DNA from: Bdellovibrio sp.
GTDB lineage: Bacteria > Bdellovibrionota > Bdellovibrionia > Bdellovibrionales > Bdellovibrionaceae
Assembly: GCA_003176075.1 (NCBI GenBank)
Contig: PSRN01000122.1
Location: forward strand, 1-11,940
DNA length: 11,940 nt
Direction of reading: 5' to 3'
Shown: piece after piece, positions 1 through 6,123 of the stretch
Layout: the number at the start of each line of letters is the position of its first letter
Position numbering within the stretch: position 1 is the first letter of the stretch
Notes under the pieces: model-generated
Told to the model about the DNA's origin: nothing
What the model saw: the letters and a program-made list of their open reading frames with translations, nothing else
The model's database searches: none
Translations under genes and position numbers: made by a program

Positions 1-15
1 ACACGCCAACATTGA

Positions 16-432
16 ACGGCGGAATCAAACCAAAACTTCGGTACTCCACCGCCGAAGGCGGTTCAGTCCAATAACCGAATAGAGTATCGTGGAGCGAGCA
101 GTGAACATTCTAATGGGCAAGAATCTTATCTAAATTTTGTTCGTCGGCACAACTCCTCCTATACTTGGAATCCCGATCAATATGCTGAATTGGATGGAAA
201 AACGGAGCAAGACACACCACGCACGCCGTGGGGTCGGTTTGCTCGGACTGACGTCGATCTAAAGCGCTACGGGTTCAACTTGTTGAGAGTCAAAATGTTA
301 CTATCAACGCAAAAGGATCCCCAATTGACATTTCAGAAGACTTGCCAGTTCCTAAAAGATCAACCCTTCAATGATTCTGCCGGGCGTTCAAGGGAGAGGG
401 CGCGGGTAGTTGGGGCGGCAGGATTCCATTAA
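16..432 (+). pseudogene. Open reading frame without a start, hypothetical remnant
   Basis: The frame is open for 138 codons after a stop at 13-15. The middle part reads like real protein (for example FVRRHNSSYTWNPDQYAELD and RYGFNLLRVKMLLSTQ), but the last 20 residues are Arg/Gly-rich and look like run-on. There is no ATG; the only start-like codon is a TTG at 190 without a Shine-Dalgarno sequence. I do not recognise a family. It may be the damaged 3' part of a gene, or a chance open frame. Confidence 0.2.
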
Positions 433-786
433 AGCTGCAGGGATTTGACCACAACGTAGTACTTGTGAAAGAAAGTGACTTCAACATTTGCTTTGCTGAG
501 CTGCCGCCTCGGCGGCCTTTTGCTGGGCGCGCAGTTGTTCCGGCGTCGGGCCCGCGGGCTTGGGGGGCGCAGGGGGAGAGGGAAATCAAACCCTTTTTCA
601 TCTTCGGTCACTGCAACGCCTAATGCCTGCGCCCCTGAAGAAACTTTACGATAGACGAGTTACTTGATCGCCGTGCGGATGCTCAATTACCTTCAGAGTT
701 CTAGCTTAAAGTTTATCATATTTGCATAGGAACCCAAAATTCGATTCTGGGCAGGGTCCAAGCAGCTTGCGAAAGAAGTCGGACAT
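429..786 (-). pseudogene. Possible decayed gene, several frame changes
   Basis: Reading the minus strand from 786 gives MSDFFRKLLGPCPESNFGF and then a stop at 706-708. The same frame continues with KVIEHPHGDQVTRLS to a second stop. A neighbouring frame then gives VYRKVSSGAQALGVAVTEDE, the third frame gives an Ala/Gln-rich run (EQLRAQQKAAEAAAQQSK), and the previous frame resumes with VTFFHKYYVVVKSLQL before TAA at 429. Each piece has coding-like composition and they are collinear, which fits one gene broken by indels and point stops. I cannot name the family. The alternative is unrelated chance frames. Confidence 0.25.
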
Positions 787-834
787 TTGCTGAATATTTA
801 AAGTCCCATCAATCCATCACTGATGACAAATCTT

Positions 835-1365
835 TCACGCTCCAGAAGCCGACAAAGGCGAAAGGTCGTTCGATTTGTTGGCCGGTTCAGAACTCTGAGT
901 TAACGCGAAATTGGGCATCAGGCGCTCACCCTGTTCAAGAAGCGTCAAATGGGCCTGCGCCAGAGCCTTCAAATTGGCCTCAAACTGCAAACGCGTGCGC
1001 TTGAGATCGGATATTTCTTGATAGATTTTCTTCAAAGAATCGCGGGAATCGCGGGTGATGATTTCCGCCTTTTGTTGAGCGTCGGCAACGACGAGCTTGG
1101 CTTCCCGTTCGGCGTCGGCGCGAATTTTTTCTGACATCTGCCCGGCTGTGTGTATCGTTGATTGCAGAACGCGGTCACGCTCACGCATATCCGTCAGGGC
1201 GAGGTCTTTTTCGCGAATTGAATCGCGCAAGCTATTGCGTTCAAGAATAAGGCTTTCCATTTCATGGGCCACTTGCTGAATAAATTCGATGACTTCTTCT
1301 TCGTTAAGACCCCACAGGCCGCGGCCAAACTGCTTGTGACGAATATCGATCGGGGAAATCTTCAT
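835..1365 (-). CDS. DivIVA-domain protein
   Basis: The product is a 176-residue cytoplasmic protein without signal peptide or membrane segment. The first 35 residues match the DivIVA N-terminal pattern: ISPIDIRHKQFGRGLWGLNE followed by EEVIEFIQQVAHEME, corresponding to the usual P-x-D-I-x-x-x-x-F ... G(Y)(D)xxEVxxFL. Residues about 30-140 are highly charged and predicted coiled coil, and the last 25 are Ser/Ala/Asn-rich and probably disordered. DivIVA proteins bind curved or polar membrane and recruit division, growth or chromosome-anchoring partners. The ATG has a strong AGGAGG six bases upstream (1377-1372). It lies 60 bp downstream of proC on the same strand, so co-transcription is likely. 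The linkage of proC and divIVA near cell-division genes is familiar from other bacteria. Which process it serves here cannot be seen. Family call is firm; the gene symbol is left open because function varies. Confidence 0.88.
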   Translation of the reverse strand: MKISPIDIRHKQFGRGLWGLNEEEVIEFIQQVAHEMESLILERNSLRDSIREKDLALTDMRERDRVLQSTIHTAGQMSEKIRADAEREAKLVVADAQQKAEIITRDSRDSLKKIYQEISDLKRTRLQFEANLKALAQAHLTLLEQGERLMPNFALTQSSEPANKSNDLSPLSASGA

Positions 1366-1425
1366 GAGCAGCCTCCTCCTTGAGACTCAATCTTTACAGG
1401 GAACATACCCAAACTCAGGATAAAT

Positions 1426-2247
1426 TCATTCGCTCTGCTTCGCAAGTTCTTGGTTTCGCAGGGCCGCTTTCTCAAAGGCGTAGCGAAGGGCTCGTTCGAT
1501 TTCCCATTCTCGCATGGAGTCCAGGCCCGCCGCCGTCACGCCTTTCTTTGAGGCCACGCGATTTTGCAAGTCCTCAAGACTTTGGTCGGGACTTTGGGAG
1601 GCCAGAAGAGCCGCGCCAAGAAAAGTTTCGACGACCATCTTCCGGGCGAGGTGCTCCTCGAACCCGTGCTCGGCGATCCAGTCTTGGAAATACATCATGA
1701 GTTCATAAACAAAGCCCGTGCCGCTCGAACAAGAGACCATCAACGCTTCGAGTTCGTCTTCGTCGCTGACCGGGATGACCATGCCCATGGGAGAAAAAAT
1801 GTCGGCGACAACGGCCTCCAGGGCCGTATCTTTCACGGAAGCGACGCAACCAATAACGCCCTTTTGAATGACGGAAGGGATGTTGGGAATGGCGCGAACG
1901 ATACGACATTCGGGAAGCTTCTTGCCCAGGGTACGCAGCGAAATGCCGGCCGCAAGGCTGATGACCAATTGTTTGTCGCGGAAAGCCCGGGCGATGGGAT
2001 CCACGGCCAAGCTCACATCCTGGGGTTTTACCGCCAGGATAACGATATCCGAGGCATCGACGACTTGTTCATTGGTTGTCTGTGCTTGGATGCCCCAAGT
2101 GTCCACCGCCTTCTGCAATTTTCCCGGTGATCGGTTGGAGGCGAAAATGCTATTGGGCGCGACGACTTTCTTTTCAAGCAAGGTCTTGATCATGGCTTGG
2201 GCCAAATTCCCAACGCCAATGAAACCAATTTTGTAAGGAAAAACCAT
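1426..2247 (-). CDS. proC: Pyrroline-5-carboxylate reductase
   Basis: ProC catalyses the last step of proline synthesis, NAD(P)H-dependent reduction of 1-pyrroline-5-carboxylate to L-proline, in the cytoplasm. The 273-residue product has the usual length. It begins with a Rossmann nucleotide-binding loop (IGFIGVGNLAQAMI, residues 7-20), continues with the AVKPQ segment, and carries the C-terminal family signature VASKKGVTAAGLDSM at residues 231-245. A TTG 42 bp upstream (2289) would add 14 residues, but the ATG at 2247 has GGAG at 2258-2255 with seven-base spacing and places the Rossmann motif where it normally sits, so I chose it. The next gene on the strand encodes the DivIVA-domain protein. 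No clear promoter was found in the divergent region upstream. Confidence 0.95.
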   Translation of the reverse strand: MVFPYKIGFIGVGNLAQAMIKTLLEKKVVAPNSIFASNRSPGKLQKAVDTWGIQAQTTNEQVVDASDIVILAVKPQDVSLAVDPIARAFRDKQLVISLAAGISLRTLGKKLPECRIVRAIPNIPSVIQKGVIGCVASVKDTALEAVVADIFSPMGMVIPVSDEDELEALMVSCSSGTGFVYELMMYFQDWIAEHGFEEHLARKMVVETFLGAALLASQSPDQSLEDLQNRVASKKGVTAAGLDSMREWEIERALRYAFEKAALRNQELAKQSE

Positions 2248-2419
2248 GGGAGGACTCCGCAGACTGAGGTGGAAGGTGCTTCGCGACAATCCGGCAGGTT
2301 AATCAGAGCCAGGAGAGCTTGCAAGGCGAATCCGAGCTCGATCGTGAACTTCCCTCTCTGGAAACTGATTACGCAACGAGCATTGAGGTTCAGTCCAACG
2401 CTTTCGGCTCAATCATTTA

Positions 2420-2448
2420 TTGACAGGCAGAATGTTGAGCGATGCAAT
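2420..2448 (+). promoter_or_regulatory. Predicted sigma-70-type promoter for the cytochrome operon
   Basis: A perfect TTGACA at 2420-2425 is followed after 17 bases by TGCAAT at 2443-2448, matching four of six bases of TATAAT. Transcription would start near 2455, immediately before the hairpin repeats, giving a leader of roughly 140 bases before the ATG at 2598. Confidence 0.5.
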
Positions 2449-2456
2449 AACTTCAC

Positions 2457-2577
2457 TGCGGAGGTGCCGAAGGCACCGACTTGGGAATGCGGAGGTGCCG
2501 ACGGAGCCGCCTCGGGCGGCGAAGCTCGTGAGTGCACCGACTTGGACTGCGGAGGTGCCGAAGGCACTGACTTGGGA
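2457..2577 (+). repeat. Three tandem imperfect hairpin repeats in the leader
   Basis: Three copies start with TGCGGAGGTGCCGA and end with a CACCGACTTGG-like block: 2457-2486 (30 bp), 2488-2546 (59 bp) and 2548-2577 (30 bp). Copies 1 and 3 fold as GGTGCC-GAA-GGCACC, a six-pair stem with a three-base loop (in copy 3 the last pair is G-T). Copy 2 carries about 29 extra bases that form their own six-pair hairpin, GCCGCC-TCG-GGCGGC (2506-2520). The array lies between the predicted promoter and the start codon, so it should be transcribed. Confidence 0.8.
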
Positions 2578-2597
2578 AATAAAGAGAGGGGGATTTT

Positions 2598-3884
2598 ATG
2601 AAGGGTCGTTTAAAAGTTCAACTGATTGCGCAAGCTATTTTTCCGATCACTTGCATAGGTATAGGTCTTTTTGCTTCCCAGGCGGAGGCTCTTCCGGCGT
2701 TTGCGCGCAAGGAAGGTGTATCGTGTACGATGTGCCACACCGTGGGCGCGCCCCACCTCAATGAGCTTGGCTACATGTATCGACGAATGGCTTTTCACTT
2801 ACCCGACAAACTGGGTGATATGAAGGCCGACGAACAAGGCATGAACGTGACCAACCACATGGCGGCCGGCGTGAACGTCGCTTACACCTACAAGGAGCAA
2901 ATTGCTTCTGACGGGACAAAGACGGTCAGTGCGAACAATATCGACGTTCCCGAGGTTGAACTCTGGCCTTTGGCTGGAGGGTTTCTTGGCCACTGGGGGG
3001 TTTGGTCAGAGGTCGACGCGGTTCCAAATACCACCAACGATCCGGGCGGAGTGAGCCTCAGCATGGCGGATATTCGTTATGCCGAAGGAACGCCTGATTT
3101 CTTCTATAATATTCGCGCGGGATTGATTTCCCCTGAAGGTTTTGGCGCTTCTGACCAATGGTTGGATGATGCCAATTTTACTTTGCTCGACCAATCGAGG
3201 GCCAACAAAAATCAGGACACTTTGGTTACACCGTTTGGGCCACTCAATTCCCCGCAAATGGGTATTGAGTTTGGACTGAACTATGAAAAGTCCCACCTGA
3301 CTCTTGGCATGTACAACGGTTACAGTGGCGCAACCGCTGATCAAGCTGGAAATGTGACCGCTAACGCGGATCCAACTCCGGCGTTTTTCAAGCCCATGGA
3401 TGGCGGCATGAAGGACTTTCGTGTTCAATACGATCAGTTCTTCTCCGATATCGGGGCGCTCACCCTGGCGTATTACAAGGGAACAGTACCCTTGATGCAG
3501 TCGGCAACCGCCATGTGGCTTGATCATTTCAGCCAGACACGCATGTACTTAACTTATTTCATGATTCCGGGAACGGTGGACCTTCTCGCTGGTTACGGGA
3601 CAATCACCAACGAATTCGTCACGACTGACGTCAATCCTGACGGGACCTTCAACAGTTCGGGAGGATTCTTTGGACTTAACTACTACGCGGCTGCGCACGC
3701 TCTCTTTACGGCGCGTGTAGACCAGTTCAAGCCGAATCCCGATCAAACCGTGACGGGTTATTCCATCCAGGCGAGCTTTCCTTACGATAATCATATTTTC
3801 ATCCTCCATTTTAATCACCTATCGTCGAATGTGGACGGTTCGACCCAGAACGACGCCGGCGCGGCGATGAGGTTCTTGCTTTGA
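2598..3884 (+). CDS. Fused monoheme cytochrome c / outer-membrane porin (Cyc2-like architecture)
   Basis: The 428-residue product has a signal peptide (residues 1 to about 31, ending ASQAEA). Just after it is one c-type heme site, CTMCH at 43-47, in the context LPAFARKEGVSCTMCHTVGA followed by LNELGYMYRR. The rest, from about residue 75, alternates polar and aromatic/hydrophobic residues like an outer-membrane beta-barrel and ends in LL. A single heme at the N-terminus followed by a porin barrel is the layout of the Cyc2 family and of related cytochrome-porins; Cyc2 members move electrons across the outer membrane, in the best-known cases from ferrous iron. Here that is inference from architecture; the substrate is unknown. 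The ATG follows an AGAGGGGG ribosome binding site. The next gene, a small cytochrome c, overlaps the stop codon by four bases and is a natural periplasmic partner. Confidence 0.75.
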   Translation: MKGRLKVQLIAQAIFPITCIGIGLFASQAEALPAFARKEGVSCTMCHTVGAPHLNELGYMYRRMAFHLPDKLGDMKADEQGMNVTNHMAAGVNVAYTYKEQIASDGTKTVSANNIDVPEVELWPLAGGFLGHWGVWSEVDAVPNTTNDPGGVSLSMADIRYAEGTPDFFYNIRAGLISPEGFGASDQWLDDANFTLLDQSRANKNQDTLVTPFGPLNSPQMGIEFGLNYEKSHLTLGMYNGYSGATADQAGNVTANADPTPAFFKPMDGGMKDFRVQYDQFFSDIGALTLAYYKGTVPLMQSATAMWLDHFSQTRMYLTYFMIPGTVDLLAGYGTITNEFVTTDVNPDGTFNSSGGFFGLNYYAAAHALFTARVDQFKPNPDQTVTGYSIQASFPYDNHIFILHFNHLSSNVDGSTQNDAGAAMRFLL

Positions 3885-4273
3885 TTCGCGTGCGAGAAGT
3901 CGCGCTCCTCATGGTTCTGGTCGCCCACTCGCCCGCCATGGCTGCAGGAAAAGAAAATGAAAATAAGGGTGGCGCGACAAAGAAGTATGAACCTGGCGAC
4001 GCCGTAAAGGGCAAGGAGGTCTACAAGACGGCTTGTCTGACCTGCCATGGTGAGACGGGGGACGGTTTAGGACCGGCCGGAAAATATCTCACTCCTAAGC
4101 CACGAAATTTCGTGAAGGACAAGTTCAAGGAAGGCGATTCGGAAGAAGCGATTTTCAAAACGGTCACAAACGGCCTCCCCGGTTCGCCAACTATGGCTGC
4201 GTTCAAGGAGACGCTCAAAGATGAAGATCGCAGGAATGTGGCCGCCTACGTCCGGTCACTGCGGGCCAAGTAA
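3881..4273 (+). CDS. Small secreted class I cytochrome c
   Basis: A 130-residue monoheme cytochrome with a signal peptide (cleavage after about AMAA, residue 22), a Lys/Glu/Asn-rich linker, and the heme site CLTCH at 52-56 followed by GETGDGLGPAGKYLTPKPRNF, typical of class I cytochromes c. Met105 in GSPTMAAF is the probable distal heme ligand. It would act as a soluble periplasmic electron carrier. The start is a TTG at 3881 inside the stop codon of the preceding gene (TTGA overlap), with GAGG nine bases upstream, so translation is probably coupled to that of the cytochrome-porin. A GTG at 3890 is an alternative that would shorten the signal peptide. Its stop at 4271-4273 touches the stop of the convergent porin gene. 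Confidence 0.88.
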   Translation: MIRVREVALLMVLVAHSPAMAAGKENENKGGATKKYEPGDAVKGKEVYKTACLTCHGETGDGLGPAGKYLTPKPRNFVKDKFKEGDSEEAIFKTVTNGLPGSPTMAAFKETLKDEDRRNVAAYVRSLRAK

Positions 4274-5830
4274 TTAAAACAAAACCAATGCCGCCACATT
4301 AAATCTTGCATCGGACCATTTGGTGCCGGCCACATTTTGATAATTGTATCCGATGTATTCGCTACGCAGTTCGAGATCAGAGCTGAGTTTGTAATGCAAA
4401 CTCAAGCCAAGGGCATCGGCGTGCGATAGGGACATTGACGATGGATCATCGTTGATAATTTCGTAGCGCAATCCAAGTAAGAACGGCTCGGCGATTTTAA
4501 CCGTGGCCAAAGCAAGAAGGCCGGTTCCAGCCTTTTCCGTGTCTGTATTGTCGGTGGGGGTGAGGGTATTCTTGCTTGGATCGCTGACCATTGAATATTC
4601 CAAATCAAGTGAGTAGCGACCAAGAGTCGTGCCTGCCGTCACATCCACCAAACTGCGACTGGCCATGCCAGTTCCATCAGCCGTGGCGATGGGACGGGCC
4701 ATATAACCCAGCTGGCCGCGGATCACCTCGTTGGAATACCCTGCAGCCACGCCGTACTCAGTATTGGTGTCCTGAGTGGGCGATGTGCCGTTACTCCCCT
4801 TGTTGTTCGGGTTCGCGGCAAGGGCTTTGACGGAGAACCCATTATTGGCATATTCAGCCATGAAACCGGTGTGGGTAACGGGAAGAGTGAGGTCGTACAC
4901 CAAGCCGGTTTTTCCGAAAACGCGGTCCTTGGAGTCATTCACTTCCACCCCGTACACCGTGTCGAATTGACCGAAGTCAAAGATCAGACTGTCCAGCACT
5001 TTATAGCGCAGATAGAGTTGCGATTTATCCACTCCCAAGGCGAACGTGCTAAAGTTCGATTCATTGTGCGGTGGCGCGACGGTCGGATTGAGATCGTAAG
5101 TTTTGCCACGGCGGAACGCCAGGTCCATGACGAAGGACACTCGATCCTTTTCATAGTTCATGTAAAATGCCGCGTCCTCCAAACCAAATCCTGATTCGGA
5201 GTGGGCATCCACGACGTTGGGATCCTGAGGGGCCGAGAATGTCGAGTAGCGAAAATCGAAGAAGCCGGAAAATTTGAGCGGCGAAGCGGGCGCCGCCGCG
5301 GTCGCGGAGGCAGGGGCTGTGGAGGCAGGGGCCGCGGCGGGCGCGGGAGATGCCGCAACAGGCGTCTGTGGAGTCACGGCCGGAGCCGTTGAAGGTGCGG
5401 CGCCAGGAGTTCGCTCGGCGGGTTTTGCGTCAACCTTGGCCGCCGGATGGGTTTCGCTTTTCTGAGTGGCCTTCGCTTCGCTGTGTTTGTTCTTTTTTTC
5501 TTTTTCATATTCCTTCATCTGGCCAACGCTTTCCCAAGTCACGCCGCTACCCCAGCCCCCATCCTTTTTATTGAACAATGCCTCGTAGCGATATCCGTCA
5601 ATCTCATATCGGGCTTTGATTTGTGTTCCCTCGCAGAGAATCTTCTGAGCCGGTTGAGGTTGAGAATTGACCGAGCAACCGTTGAAATTAAATTCCACTT
5701 TCACGTTTGAACAGGTGTCGCCAGCAGTCACGTTGGCGGAGCCGCAATCCTTTGTTGGCTTGAACTTCGCTTCAGAATAAGATCGTGCCGAAGTGAGAAT
5801 CATCACAGTTAAAAAGAGTGGTTTGCGCAT
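4274..5830 (-). CDS. OmpL-like beta-barrel porin (BBP2 type) with N-terminal Cys-rich domain
   Basis: The 518-residue product has a signal peptide (MRKPLFLTVMILTSARS...). Residues about 25-105 form a small domain with four Cys (29, 40, 52, 66) that could make two disulfides. Then comes a Lys/Glu-rich stretch, an Ala/Pro/Thr linker at about 130-184, and a barrel beginning at SGFFDFRYSTF. The barrel contains GQFDTVYGVE (287-296) and PVTHTG (317-322), motifs I associate with the putative beta-barrel porin-2 (OmpL-like) family, and ends in a terminal Phe as outer-membrane proteins do. The start at 5830 has AGGA eight bases upstream and begins the signal peptide; the frame stays open 72 codons further upstream, but that part has no secretion signal and overlaps the divergent control region. 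The substrate is unknown. The gene converges on the cytochrome operon and diverges from the chemoreceptor gene. Confidence 0.8.
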   Translation of the reverse strand: MRKPLFLTVMILTSARSYSEAKFKPTKDCGSANVTAGDTCSNVKVEFNFNGCSVNSQPQPAQKILCEGTQIKARYEIDGYRYEALFNKKDGGWGSGVTWESVGQMKEYEKEKKNKHSEAKATQKSETHPAAKVDAKPAERTPGAAPSTAPAVTPQTPVAASPAPAAAPASTAPASATAAAPASPLKFSGFFDFRYSTFSAPQDPNVVDAHSESGFGLEDAAFYMNYEKDRVSFVMDLAFRRGKTYDLNPTVAPPHNESNFSTFALGVDKSQLYLRYKVLDSLIFDFGQFDTVYGVEVNDSKDRVFGKTGLVYDLTLPVTHTGFMAEYANNGFSVKALAANPNNKGSNGTSPTQDTNTEYGVAAGYSNEVIRGQLGYMARPIATADGTGMASRSLVDVTAGTTLGRYSLDLEYSMVSDPSKNTLTPTDNTDTEKAGTGLLALATVKIAEPFLLGLRYEIINDDPSSMSLSHADALGLSLHYKLSSDLELRSEYIGYNYQNVAGTKWSDARFNVAALVLF

Positions 5831-6055
5831 TTTATCTTCCTCATGTTGTTTTACCTGTGGACCGCTTCGCCGCCCACGCTGTTTTTTGCCCGGCAAGTTC
5901 ATCGGCCGATCGCGCTTCAAAGTCCAGGCCAGGAAACGGATTTTCAGACCTAAGCTGGGTCCTGGAGAATATGGCCTCGGAAGGCCTCGGAATGGTTCGG
6001 AATGGACCAGACTCGATTCTGGACATTCATCCAAAAAGAATTCCAAATATCCCGT

Positions 6056-6082
6056 TACATTTAATGGACTTTCAGCCGATAG
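6056..6082 (+). promoter_or_regulatory. Predicted sigma-28 (FliA) promoter of the chemoreceptor gene
   Basis: GCCGATAG at 6075-6082 matches seven of eight bases of the sigma-28 -10 element GCCGATAA. TACA at 6056-6059, exactly 15 bases upstream, matches three of four bases of the core TAAA -35 element. Sigma-28 normally transcribes late flagellar and chemotaxis genes, so the site fits the gene it precedes. It would make the in-frame ATG at 6064 unusable because that lies inside the promoter, which supports the start near 6124. Confidence 0.6.
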
Positions 6083-6112
6083 ACCTTTTGATCTTTGATC
6101 GTATCAAAACGC

Positions 6113-6117
6113 GGGAG
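6113..6117 (+). promoter_or_regulatory. Ribosome binding site that decides the chemoreceptor start
   Basis: GGGAG here lies six bases before GTG 6124, the best spacing available. The ATG at 6133 would be 15 bases away, which is too far. Both starts are downstream of the predicted sigma-28 promoter. Confidence 0.45.
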
Positions 6118-6123
6118 ATTGTC

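Larger units (their letters stand above)
1..834. other. Gene-poor left flank with decayed coding-like stretches
   Basis: I see no intact gene with a start codon and ribosome binding site in this stretch. Three things look partly coding. On the plus strand a short frame enters from the left edge and stops at 72-74, and another is open from 16 to 432 without a credible start. On the minus strand coding-like segments between 786 and 429 switch frame and contain stops. A small perfect hairpin, CCGCC-GAA-GGCGG, lies at 49-61. The simplest reading is old, degraded gene material downstream of the divIVA gene. Confidence 0.5.
2248..2597. other. Divergent intergenic region, proC / cytochrome-porin
   Basis: This 350-bp gap separates proC (leftward) from the cytochrome-porin gene (rightward). 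It contains a sigma-70-like promoter reading rightward at 2420-2448, three related hairpin-forming repeats at 2457-2577, and an AG-rich ribosome binding site at about 2584-2592. I see no small gene in it. A promoter for proC must lie here or further upstream, but no hexamer pair on the minus strand stands out. Confidence 0.6.
5831..6123. promoter_or_regulatory. Divergent control region, porin / chemoreceptor
   Basis: This 293-bp region should hold promoters for both flanking genes. Rightward there is a sigma-28-like promoter at 6056-6082. It also has two adjacent palindromes, TTGCCCGGCAA (5886-5896) and the perfect ATCGGCCGAT (5901-5910), 56-80 bp upstream of the porin start, and three tandem 10-bp units at 5973-6002. 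No convincing sigma-70 promoter for the porin was found. Confidence 0.5.

Noticed and set aside
1564..2130. A 188-codon plus-strand open frame opposite proC.
   Set aside because: It is a shadow of proC; composition is His/Asp/Arg-rich and non-protein-like, without a ribosome site.
2457..2577. The three leader repeats as a CRISPR array.
   Set aside because: Units are contiguous with no spacers of uniform length, differ in size (30, 59, 30 bp), and no cas gene is present.
5899..5910. GCCGATGA on the minus strand as a second sigma-28 -10 element, for the porin.
   Set aside because: The bases 15 positions upstream (GGAC) do not resemble TAAA, so the match is probably part of the local palindrome only.
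5831..6046. In-frame 72-codon extension upstream of the porin start.
   Set aside because: It lacks a signal peptide at its N-terminus, would bury the real one, has no ribosome site, and covers the divergent control region.
5818..6123. Upstream extension of the chemoreceptor reading frame.
   Set aside because: It is antisense to the porin start, has no membrane or sensor features, and contains the sigma-28-like promoter.
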